This document shows positions 20,272 to 29,400 of a DNA stretch of 64,000 nucleotides, piece by piece. The position numbers and the translations under genes are program-made. The stretch's first letter is position 1, and every line of letters begins with the position of its first letter. The notes under the pieces are model-generated. The model was not told where the DNA came from, did not search any database, and saw nothing but the letters and a program-made list of their open reading frames with translations. The stretch is taken from assembly GCF_009800965.1 (NCBI RefSeq), contig NZ_WUAF01000001.1, positions 434,001 to 498,000 on the forward strand, given 5' to 3'. The DNA is from Cognatazoarcus halotolerans (lineage in GTDB: Bacteria; Pseudomonadota; Gammaproteobacteria; Burkholderiales; Rhodocyclaceae).

Positions 20272-22047
20272 ATGGAAAACCCACCCGATCCGCGCCCGGA
20301 CGTTCCGGAAGCCCTTCTGCAGCAGCGGATGCTTGCCCTGCACGCTCGCCTGGCAACCTCCGTTCTTCCGTTTTCGGCGGTCATCAGCAGCCTGATCTGG
20401 TTTTTCTATCGCAACGACATACAGCCATGGTGGACCTTGCCGACATGGTGGAGCCTCAACAACCTGGTGTCCTTGTGGCGGCTGCGGCAATTCAGACAGT
20501 ACGCAGCCTCGCCAGAGCGGCGCAGCGTACGTGAATGGTCACGGCGATTCATCACCGGCGCCGCGTTGGCCGGCGGTATCTGGGGTGCCAGCGGTCTGCT
20601 GCTATACACGCCAGACAACATCGCCTTGCAAACCATCCTGCCGCTCATCCTGATGGGTGTCGCGGCTTCCGGCATGGTCAGCCTGACCAGCCTGCTGCCC
20701 GCGTATCTGTGGTTTTTCGGGCTGATGCTGCTGCCGAACGTCATCGCCTTCGCACTCAGGAACACGTTTACCGATCAACTCGTCGCTCTTGCGCTGGCCC
20801 TTTTCGTCGTTTCGCTGATCTTCAACGGAAAACGGGTCGCGGGTGTGAGTCGGGCGAATAACCTGCTCCAGTTGCAGCTTTCGCGAGCGCTCGAAGAGGC
20901 GAACAGCGCCCGCCACGCGGCCGAACAGGCCAGTGAAGCGAAGAGCCGCTTTCTCGCAACGATGAGTCACGAGATCCGCACCCCGATGAACGGCGTGCTC
21001 GGCATGTGCCAGCTGCTGACGCTCACACCGCTCGATTCAAGTCAGCGCGAATATCTCCGCACCCTCGAGAATTCAGGCCAGCATCTGCTGGGACTGATAG
21101 ACGACGTGCTCGATTTTTCGCGCATCGAGGCCGGCCGCATGGAGCTCGACATCCAGGCATTCTCACCGCGTGAACTGCTCGAAGACCTCGCCACGCTGAT
21201 GTTTCCGCGCGGCCGTGCAAAGGGACTCGACTGTCGCCTGGAGATCACGGGGGAACTTTCACCGACGCTGGCCGGCGACGCGGGCCGGATCCGGCAGGTA
21301 CTGCTCAACCTGATCGGGAACGCGATCAAGTTCACTGGCAGCGGGAGCGTGACGCTCATCGCCAGCGAGACCGAAGGCGCGACACCCGGACTGCGGGTTC
21401 TGAAGCTCGTCGTCAACGACACCGGGATCGGCATTTCAGGTCAGGATCAGGATCGGATCTTCGATGCATTCACCCAGGCTGACAATTCTCATGCGCGACG
21501 CTTCGGCGGAAGCGGCCTCGGGCTGGCGATCGTACGTGAGCTGACCAGCCTGCTCGGCGGAACGATTCATGTCGACAGCGCACCCGGCAAAGGCAGCCGC
21601 TTCACGCTCGACCTGCCCTGCAGAAGCGCACCGGCCAATCGACGCGCACCGCCTCCGACTCCCACCCTCAGTGGCTGCGTACTGCTCGTCGAGGACAGCC
21701 TCACCAACCAGCTCGTCGCCAGCAATTGCCTGAACCGCCTGGGGCTGACATGCGAGGTCGCGGACAGTGGCGAGCAGGCACTCGAGATGCAATCGGACCG
21801 CTACCGCGCGGTACTCATGGACTGCGGTCTGCCCGGCATGGACGGATACGAAGTGACGCGCCGCTGGCGGGCGCGGGAGCAGGCGGACGGCACACCAGCG
21901 GTACCGATCATCGCGCTCACGGCCGACGTCGTGACCGGAACGCGCGAGCTCTGCCTCGCCGCCGGCATGAACGATTACCTCATCAAACCCTTCCGCTTCG
22001 ACCAGCTTGCGGCCTGCCTGCACAATGCACTCGGCCGTGCAGTCTGA
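20272..22047 (+). CDS. Membrane hybrid histidine kinase with receiver domain
   Basis: The 591-residue protein has about five to six N-terminal membrane spans (residues 30-190), a HisKA domain with His233 in FLATMSHEIRTPMNG, an HATPase domain with NDTGIGI and SGLGLAIV, and a C-terminal receiver with phosphate-accepting Asp517 in VLMDCGLPGMDG. No separate sensor domain is seen, so the membrane part may be the sensor. The signal and the final regulator are unknown; a histidine phosphotransfer protein would have to act elsewhere. It is divergent from the dehydrogenase operon. Confidence 0.93.
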   Translation: MENPPDPRPDVPEALLQQRMLALHARLATSVLPFSAVISSLIWFFYRNDIQPWWTLPTWWSLNNLVSLWRLRQFRQYAASPERRSVREWSRRFITGAALAGGIWGASGLLLYTPDNIALQTILPLILMGVAASGMVSLTSLLPAYLWFFGLMLLPNVIAFALRNTFTDQLVALALALFVVSLIFNGKRVAGVSRANNLLQLQLSRALEEANSARHAAEQASEAKSRFLATMSHEIRTPMNGVLGMCQLLTLTPLDSSQREYLRTLENSGQHLLGLIDDVLDFSRIEAGRMELDIQAFSPRELLEDLATLMFPRGRAKGLDCRLEITGELSPTLAGDAGRIRQVLLNLIGNAIKFTGSGSVTLIASETEGATPGLRVLKLVVNDTGIGISGQDQDRIFDAFTQADNSHARRFGGSGLGLAIVRELTSLLGGTIHVDSAPGKGSRFTLDLPCRSAPANRRAPPPTPTLSGCVLLVEDSLTNQLVASNCLNRLGLTCEVADSGEQALEMQSDRYRAVLMDCGLPGMDGYEVTRRWRAREQADGTPAVPIIALTADVVTGTRELCLAAGMNDYLIKPFRFDQLAACLHNALGRAV

Positions 22048-22119
22048 AGCGGCATGGCCACGCGCGAACGCAGCGAGATTGCGCTGCAGCAAGCGCCGGT
22101 ATTGGCCATAATGCCGACC

Positions 22120-23037
22120 ATGAACTACGCCCCCTATATCAAGGAACTCGGTCGCGGCGCCAAGGGTGCCCGCTCCTTGTCGACCGATCAGGCAGAAACA
22201 CTGTTTGGTGACATGCTCGACGGCAAGGTCCCGCCGCTGGAGCTCGGTGCGATCCTCATCGCGCTGCGCATCAAGAGCGAATCCACCGAGGAGCTGATTG
22301 GTTTCAAGCGCGCGCTGGACAGCCGCACGCCTCGCCTCAGCATCCCTGACGGCCCCCGCTGCGTAATACTGCCCAGCTACAATGGCGCCCGCCGGCAACC
22401 CAACCTGATGCCCTTGCTGGCAATGATGCTGACGGAGCGCGGCATACCGGTAGCGATACAGGGGCGCCATGATTTCGAGTCGCGGATCAGCCCCTTCGAT
22501 CTGCTGGCAGCGCTCGGGGTCGAACAGGCCCCGTCCCTCGAAGCGGCCAGCCGCACGATCGCCAGCGGCAAACCCGCATGTGTCGGTCTCGGACTGCTTT
22601 CTCCGGGCCTTGACGGACTGCTGGCCACCCGACTGACACTCGGTGTCCGCAGTGTCGGCCATACCATGGCGAAGCTGCTGGATCCGTGCCCCGGCCGAAG
22701 CGTACGTGTCGTGGCAGTCACGCACCCGGAATACCTCGAACGCATGGATGATTTTCTTGCCCACGACGGCGGCCGAGCCATGCTGCTGCGCGGCACCGAG
22801 GGCGAGGCCTACGCCAATCCGCGGCGCATGCCCAGGCTGGCCGGATACCGCGATGGCGAACGGCTGCTGCTGAACCCGGGCGACGAAGGCGGGGCGCCGC
22901 CGTTGCCTGACATGCCGGAGGGCATTTCGCCGGCTGCCAACGCCGCAACCATACGCGACATGCTGGCGGGCAAGATCCCCATCCCGACCCCCTTGTTGCG
23001 GCAAGCGGACGCACTCGGCGCACTGGCCCACGACTAA
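22120..23037 (+). CDS. ybiB: YbiB-type (TrpD2) nucleic-acid-binding glycosyltransferase-fold protein
   Basis: The 305-residue protein matches E. coli YbiB: YIKELGRG, DMLDGKVPPLELGAILIALRIK and VILPSYNGARRQPNL are near identical to it. The fold is that of anthranilate phosphoribosyltransferase TrpD, but YbiB binds DNA without known sequence preference and is linked to the SOS response in E. coli. I chose the internal ATG (MNYAPYIKEL) because it gives the family N-terminus; two in-frame starts lie upstream. It lies 72 bases after the hybrid kinase gene on the same strand. Confidence 0.88.
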   Translation: MNYAPYIKELGRGAKGARSLSTDQAETLFGDMLDGKVPPLELGAILIALRIKSESTEELIGFKRALDSRTPRLSIPDGPRCVILPSYNGARRQPNLMPLLAMMLTERGIPVAIQGRHDFESRISPFDLLAALGVEQAPSLEAASRTIASGKPACVGLGLLSPGLDGLLATRLTLGVRSVGHTMAKLLDPCPGRSVRVVAVTHPEYLERMDDFLAHDGGRAMLLRGTEGEAYANPRRMPRLAGYRDGERLLLNPGDEGGAPPLPDMPEGISPAANAATIRDMLAGKIPIPTPLLRQADALGALAHD

Positions 23038-23103
23038 AGGCCTACCGGGAACCAGGGCCCGCAGATCCTGTCCATTGCCTCTCGAAAGCAGCCACCACGT
23101 CAC

Positions 23104-23604
23104 ATGATCGCCTCATTGCTCAAGCACCCGAGACACCCCTTCCTGCTGCTCTTTGCAACCTGCGTCGGCCTGCTCGGTTTCGGTCTTTACCTGCAGTATT
23201 ACGGTGGCTATGAACCCTGCCCGATGTGCATCATGCAGCGCTACGCATTCGTCGCGGTCGCACTGATCGCGCTGATCGCCGGGCTCCACGGATCCGGTGG
23301 CGGCGCGCGGCGTGGCTACGGCCTTCTGTTGCTGGTCGCTGCGCTCGCGGGTGGCGGAGTGGCCGCGCGACAGAGCTGGATCCAGATTTATCCGCCCGCC
23401 GTTTCGGAATGCGGCCCCGGACTCGAATTCATGCTCGAGAGTTTCCCGCTCGCCGACGCGCTGCCGATGATCTTCCGCGGTGCAGGCGATTGCACCGAGC
23501 GGGCGTGGACCTTTCTCGGTCTGTCGATCGCGAACTGGTCACTCGTCTGCTTTGCGGTCATTGCACTGTTCGGCGTCCTGGTGGCCTTGCGCCGCCCGCG
23601 CTGA
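23104..23604 (+). CDS. dsbB: Disulfide bond formation protein DsbB
   Basis: An inner-membrane protein of 166 residues with four spans. It re-oxidises DsbA and passes electrons to quinone. The first periplasmic loop holds the pair Cys39-Cys42 (EPCPMCIMQR) and the second holds Cys103 (ECGPG) and Cys130 (GAGDC), all four required cysteines. The ATG follows ybiB by 66 bases without an obvious ribosome site. It converges on the PilZ gene with only eight bases between the stops. Confidence 0.93.
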   Translation: MIASLLKHPRHPFLLLFATCVGLLGFGLYLQYYGGYEPCPMCIMQRYAFVAVALIALIAGLHGSGGGARRGYGLLLLVAALAGGGVAARQSWIQIYPPAVSECGPGLEFMLESFPLADALPMIFRGAGDCTERAWTFLGLSIANWSLVCFAVIALFGVLVALRRPR

Positions 23605-23612
23605 ACCCCTGC

Positions 23613-23924
23613 TCATTCGAGCACCTCGACGATCTCGAGACCGATTTCGTACTGGCCCGACGAAAGCCGCTGGCAACGACGCACCGTCGCCCGCACCTGC
23701 AACGGCGGTCGTGCAATACCGCCTGGCGGTGACGCGACCTGCACTTTCAGGACTTCGCCTGCGCGCGGCACGTAGGCCGCCCGGACGGTCAGCCCGCCCA
23801 CCGCAAGCTCGGTACAGACCGCTTCGAGCGGGTCGCCCCGTCCGTGCACGAACAGCCTCGCACCACAGCCCAGCGCCATGCGGCGATTGCGACGCCGCTC
23901 CGGATCAAGCTTCAGTCTGTCCAT
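23613..23924 (-). CDS. PilZ-domain protein
   Basis: A 103-residue single PilZ domain, a class that often binds cyclic di-GMP. The N-terminal arginine motif is present (ERRRNRR). The second motif, usually D/N-x-S-x-x-G, reads ELAVGG here, so the acid is Glu and the Ser is Ala; binding may be weak or lost. It is the last gene of the kinase-phosphatase operon, starting three bases after the phosphatase stop, and could be the output of that system. Confidence 0.82.
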   Translation of the reverse strand: MDRLKLDPERRRNRRMALGCGARLFVHGRGDPLEAVCTELAVGGLTVRAAYVPRAGEVLKVQVASPPGGIARPPLQVRATVRRCQRLSSGQYEIGLEIVEVLE

Positions 23925-23927
23925 GCA

Positions 23928-25508
23928 CTATCGATCCATAGGGTTTTTCGGATCGCCGTTGCGGGGCGTCGGCTCGCAGGCAAGCAGGAGCAGCGAGACA
24001 TCGTCCTGGTTAGGAACACCTGCAAGATGCTGCGCCAGAGCGGTCCGGGTCGCGTCCAGACGTCCGGCGGGCCCCGCCCGGCCGAGCGCCTCGAGCAGGC
24101 GTGCCTCGCCGAACATTTCGCCCGCCGCGTTTGTCGCCTCGGTGAGGCCATCGGAGTACAGCACGATCTGCTGACCGGGTTTCGCCTCGAAGATCACCGG
24201 CTGCGACGCCAAGGGTGTGCTGGGCACGATGCCGAGCGGCAACTGCTGCGAGGCAAAGCGCCCGGCAACCGAACCATCCGGCGCCACAAGCAGCACTTCG
24301 GGAACACCACCGACCCAGACTTCCCCGGCGAGACCATCTTCTTCGAGGCAGACCAGACCCGCACCGACGAAGCGCCCGACCGGCAGAGCCGTCCGGAGCT
24401 GATCGTTCAGCTCCCTGATCATGTGCGCGAGGGGTACGTTGCTCGTCGCGAGACGGTAGAACAGCGAGAGTGCCGGCAGCACGCTGACCGCCGCGGCAAG
24501 ACCATGCCCGGTGGCATCGGCGAGCATGGCATAGGTCCGGTTCTGATTCGAGCGCGCGACCAGCACCAGATCACCCGAAAAATGCTTGGCGGGCATGACC
24601 GCAAACCCAACTCTCGGATCTCGCAGCCATTCACTCCGAATCTGACGCTCCATGATAGAGCGGGCGAGGTCCTGCTCGACCTTCTGTTCGTCATGAAAAC
24701 GCTGCAGACGGTCGGCGTTCTCGGCGAGCTGGCGCGTCACGCGCCGGCGTTCGGTCACATCCCGGGTCACCGCGATGAAGAGCCGGCGGTCAGCAAGCTT
24801 CATCTCGCTCACACCGATTTCGGCGACGAAGGTCCCGCCGCCTTTCCTGCGCGCGGTGAATTCCCGGATACGGCCGATCGAATGAGGCTCTCCGCCCGCC
24901 AGACAGGGCCGCACGATGTGGTCGAGCGCCGCCCCGTCAGGGTCGGCAAGCAGCATGTCGACCTTCTTGCCGACGAGCTCGACGCAGTCGTAACCGAACA
25001 ACTGACAGGCCGCACGGTTGCTCGACTGGATGATGCCGTCCTCATCGACCGACATGACCCCGTCGATCACCGCGTTCGAAATTGCATTGACGCGCTCGAG
25101 CGCGTCGGAGACCGAACGCTGCATGGTCAGCAGGCGGATCATCGTGCGCATCTTCGCGGAGAACACGGCAAACGAAATCGGCTTGGTGAGATAGTCGTCG
25201 GCACCGCAATCGAGACCCGCAATGATGTCCTCTTCCGTGCTGAGCGCCGACAGGATGACCACCGGGACCCAGCGCGCGCCCTGCTTCTGGCGAATCAGCC
25301 GGGTCGCCTCGAATCCATCCATCACCGGCATCATCAGGTCCATGAGCACCAGATCGGGTTGCTCGTGCTCGAACACCTGGACCGCCTCGCGCCCGTCCCG
25401 CGCGGTGACGCACGAGAAGCCGAGTTTCCGCAAGAACGCGTCCATCATGTTGCGGTTGGCAGCGGTATCGTCCGCCACGAGGACCTTCAGACCGAGCTGT
25501 TGTGTCAT
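23928..25508 (-). CDS. Response regulator with PAS and PP2C (SpoIIE) phosphatase domains
   Basis: The 526-residue protein has a receiver domain with Asp57 in LVLMDLMMPVMDG, a PAS domain (about 140-260), a linker helix and a PP2C-type serine phosphatase domain (about 320-515) with ADATGHGLAAA and LYSDGLTEATN. Such proteins dephosphorylate anti-sigma-antagonists in partner-switching systems. I chose MTQQLGLKVLVADD as the start; the longer frame upstream has no family match. The upstream gene product has a receiver and an RsbW-like ATPase domain, a natural counterpart. No STAS antagonist gene is visible. Confidence 0.9.
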   Translation of the reverse strand: MTQQLGLKVLVADDTAANRNMMDAFLRKLGFSCVTARDGREAVQVFEHEQPDLVLMDLMMPVMDGFEATRLIRQKQGARWVPVVILSALSTEEDIIAGLDCGADDYLTKPISFAVFSAKMRTMIRLLTMQRSVSDALERVNAISNAVIDGVMSVDEDGIIQSSNRAACQLFGYDCVELVGKKVDMLLADPDGAALDHIVRPCLAGGEPHSIGRIREFTARRKGGGTFVAEIGVSEMKLADRRLFIAVTRDVTERRRVTRQLAENADRLQRFHDEQKVEQDLARSIMERQIRSEWLRDPRVGFAVMPAKHFSGDLVLVARSNQNRTYAMLADATGHGLAAAVSVLPALSLFYRLATSNVPLAHMIRELNDQLRTALPVGRFVGAGLVCLEEDGLAGEVWVGGVPEVLLVAPDGSVAGRFASQQLPLGIVPSTPLASQPVIFEAKPGQQIVLYSDGLTEATNAAGEMFGEARLLEALGRAGPAGRLDATRTALAQHLAGVPNQDDVSLLLLACEPTPRNGDPKNPMDR

Positions 25509-25585
25509 TTCAAACCTGTTCGAGACCTGCGGCGCGGTACTGCGCCTGGGTGACAAAAACTCCCGATTGCATGAACGGAGGCCGA

Positions 25586-26488
25586 TCAGGCGTCCGTCCT
25601 TACCCGTACTCTCCTGCCGCCGTCGAGATACTCGAGTTCGCTGAACGCGAGTTGCCGCGCGAGGGCGATACCCCGCCCGTTCGGGGCAAAGGCGCGCTCC
25701 GGAGCAAGCTCCAGAAAGCGCGGCCAGTCGAACCCCTCGCCCTCGTCGCAGACCTCGAATTCCCACCCCCCCTCAATGCGACGTACCGACAGCACCGCCC
25801 GCTTGGCTAGATTTTCCGGCAGGCCAAGGCGCCGCTCGACTTCCTCCTGCCAACCGTCCTGCTCCTTCAGACGCGTCTTTTCTTCGAAGGTGATACCCAG
25901 ATTGCCGTGTTCGACGGCGTTGATCAGCAGTTCGGACAGCCCCATCGCGACCAGTTCGGTATTCGCACACATGCCGGCGATGACCACTGCCAGGTGCTGC
26001 GCCTCCTCGAGCGTGCGGAACTCGAAGCGCGCATTGACCACCAGGGCTAGCGACCCCGCATGATCGTTGAGCTGCTGCTGCAGGCGCGTACGCTGGTTTG
26101 CATCGTCGAGGGCGGCCCGCACGATGGTCAGCAAGGTTTCGAGCTCGAACGGCTTGGTCAGATAGTAATATGCCCCTGCCGCAATCCCTTCCCGCACCTG
26201 ATCCGGCGAAGCGGCTGCGGTCTGCATGATTACCGGAAGATCGCGCAGCCGCGGCGTGTCCTTCATCCGCCGGAGCACCTCGAGCCCGTCCATTCCGGGC
26301 ATCATCCGGTCAAGCAGGACGAGGTCGAATGATTCTCCGTCCGCAGTCAGGCGATCCCATGCCTGGCCGCCATCCTCCGCGACACTTATCCGGTAGGCCG
26401 GATCATCGAGGACCTCGGCCAGGATCTCGCGATTGAAGGGCTCGTCGTCAACGACGAGGATGTGCATTTGCTTCACAGGCAACCCCAT
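25586..26488 (-). CDS. Response regulator with RsbW-like HATPase domain
   Basis: The 300-residue protein has an N-terminal receiver (Asp60 in LVLLDRMMPGMDG) and a C-terminal GHKL ATPase domain of the anti-sigma kinase type: Asn190 in the N box (LSELLINAVEHG), Asp248 in DEGEGFDW and the lid motif APNGRGIALARQL. It has no HisKA domain, so it is expected to act as a serine kinase or ATP-dependent binder. The first 5 codons overlap the end of the upstream kinase gene by 16 bases; an ATG seven codons in is also possible. It has a receiver-free paralogue at 35478-35969. Confidence 0.88.
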   Translation of the reverse strand: MGLPVKQMHILVVDDEPFNREILAEVLDDPAYRISVAEDGGQAWDRLTADGESFDLVLLDRMMPGMDGLEVLRRMKDTPRLRDLPVIMQTAAASPDQVREGIAAGAYYYLTKPFELETLLTIVRAALDDANQRTRLQQQLNDHAGSLALVVNARFEFRTLEEAQHLAVVIAGMCANTELVAMGLSELLINAVEHGNLGITFEEKTRLKEQDGWQEEVERRLGLPENLAKRAVLSVRRIEGGWEFEVCDEGEGFDWPRFLELAPERAFAPNGRGIALARQLAFSELEYLDGGRRVRVRTDA

Positions 26489-29400
26489 TCAGCCGGCTCC
26501 GCGGTCCGGGGACGGGGTCCGCCCTGGGTATCCGCGGCCAGCGGCAACTCAACGATGAAATCCGCGCCACCGCCGGCATTGCATTCGGCATGGATGCGTC
26601 CTTTGTGGGCGTTTACGATCTCGGCACAGATCGACAGCCCGAGCCCCGTGCCGCCCGCACCGGAGGCGGTGGCGGTGCTCTGCACGAACTTGTCGAAGAT
26701 CTTCTCCAGTTCTGCCGCCGGAATGCCGACGCCCGAGTCGGAAACAACGAGCCGCACGCCGGGCGTCGCACCGGAATCGGTGGTGCGACGCCCGGCCGGA
26801 ATCCGGCATTCCGTGAGCGAAATCTCGATTCGCCCATGCTCCGGCGTAAACTTGATCGCGTTTGACAACAGGTTTCGAACGACCTGACCGATGCGTTTCG
26901 CATCAACGCGGGCGACCACGCCATCGGGCGGGCTCGAGACACCCACGGCCAGCCGTTTTACGTGCGCCAACCCGTCGAACTCGTGCACCGCCTCGTCGAT
27001 CACGTTTCGCAGATTGCAGTCATCCAGGTACATCGTCATTCGCCCCGCTTCCAGCTTGGACAGGTCGAGCAGATCATTGAGCAGTTCGAGCAGACGGGCC
27101 CCGCTTCTCTTCACGCGGCCGAAATAATCCTTGAGACGCTCCGGCGGAACACCTCCGGCGCGATTCTCGCCGAGCTGAGCGTAACTGAGGATTGCGTGCA
27201 GCGGCGTCCTGAGCTCGTGCGACATGTTTGCAAGAAACATCGATTTCGCCTGGCTCGCGGCCTCCGCGACTTCCTTGGCATGCCGCAGGTCCCGCGTCTG
27301 CTCCTCCACCAGCTCCGACAGACGCTCGCCATGGCGCCGCAACTCGCCCTCCGCCATCTTGAGCACCGTCACGTCCACGCAGCTGCCGATGAACCCTTTC
27401 AACTGTCCGTCGGCATCGCGCGCCACCAGGCCGGTATCGAGAAGCCAGCGGTAGCTCCCGTCCGAACGCAGCAGCCGCAGCTCGGCGGAAAAGTCCTGAC
27501 CCGAGGCAATCGCCGCCTTGCACGCGGACACGTAGGCCGCCCGATCGTCCGGGTGGATATGCTGTTGCCAACCGCTACCGAGCAGCGAAGCCAGTGAAGC
27601 CCCCACGAACTTGCACCACGTCCTGTTCAGATAGCTGCGCTCGCCATGTTCATCGGATACCCAGATGAGCACGGGGGCCGAATCCGCCATGCGTCGGAAA
27701 CGCGCCTCGCTCTCGCGCAAGGCCGCCTCTGCGCGCTTGCGCTCCGAAATGTCGGTGGTGGTGCCGATCACACGTGTCACGGCACCGTTTTGATCGAAAG
27801 ACACCGCCTTGCCACGACTCAGCACCCAGCGCCATGAACCGTCGGCGGCGCGCAGGCGGTATTCATTGACGTAACTGTCGGTCTTCCCGGTTTCGATCGC
27901 CGCGACACGATCACGGGTGCTGGCCAGATCGTCCGGATGGACCATTGCAAGCCAGTCGCGGCGGGACTGTCCCCGCTGGGTATCGGTCTCGTAGCCAAGC
28001 GTCGCATACCAGCGGGCGGAACGCACGACCTCGCGGGCGGGCAGACTCCAGTCCCAGACACCGTCCCCCGCGCCTTCGAGCGCAAATTGCCAGCGCAACT
28101 CGCTTTCGCGCAACGCGCGCTCAGCCCTCTTCCGGTCGGTGATGCGCCTTACGATGGTGATCACACCACCGCTGCGGACCGGCGTCGTGCGCGCTTCGTA
28201 GTCCTGGATTTCGCCGCGCTGGTCGCGGGCGGCATACTCGACGATCTGGGGGCCACCGCCAGCGACAGCCCTGGCGATCGACGCCCGATAGGCCTCGGCA
28301 CGCTGCGGCGGCAACACCTCCTCGATCGTCCGGCCGAGGAAATGTTCGGTGTCGACCGTCAGTTCGGACGGATCCGCCGCATGCACATGGACGAATCGAC
28401 CACACTCGTCCACCTGGACCAGGACATCCGGCAGTGCTGCAAGGATCGTCCGGTTGGCGGCATTCGCCGCCGCGAGGGCCCGGTCCGCGGCGTGCTCCCT
28501 CGATATGTCCTCGACGATGCACCATACGCCACCGACACCTCCAAGCTGGGAGACCCGGGCACCCGCGATGCGGACCGCCACGACTTCGCCGTCAAACCTT
28601 CGACACCGGGCCTCGAGCGGCCCGAAACGACCCTGCGTGAAGGCCTGCTCCCACATCGGTTCGAACACCTCGTCCTCCGTTGCAGGCAGAAGCTTGCGGA
28701 AATCAAGGAGCAGCAACTCTTCCTCGGCCCGCTTGATGATCCCTTCAAAGGCGCTGTTGCACTTTCGGATCAAACCCGCTTGATCGACCAGCACGAAACC
28801 AAGGGATGCATTGCGGAACAGCGCATCGAACTCCTCGAGGGACGCCCGCAATTCCAGCTCGGCATTGCGCAGCGACGTGATGTCATTGAGCACCGTCACG
28901 ACCGCCGGTCTGTCGCTCACATCCAGGATCGGCACCTTGCGGACCATGAGGTGAACCTGGCGGGGCGGACGTCCGTCGAAAACGTCCTCTCGCGCGGTCG
29001 CCGATCGGTGCGCGAGAACCCACCGATCTTCGCGCTCCATCCTTGTGCCGAAGGAGTCACCCAATATCTCCGAAAGGGTTCGCCCGGTCGCCGCCGCGTG
29101 CTCGAGACCGAACAGACGTTCGGCAACCTGATTGAGCATGACCACGCGACAATCCGCATCCGTTACCAGAATGGCGTCCGGTACCACGTCCACAAGGTGA
29201 GAAAGGAAACTCTCGGTCCGGCGCAACCGCCGCTCGCCTTCGCGCAAATCGGTAATGTCGGACAATGAGCCGGCAATTCCCAGCATGGAGCCATCCGGCA
29301 TGCGGTCTGCGCTGGCCCTGACACGCAGACACCTCGCCCCGCGCGACCCCGCGTCGAAATCGATCTCAACCTCGCACGGCACCGAATCCCGCACCAGAGC

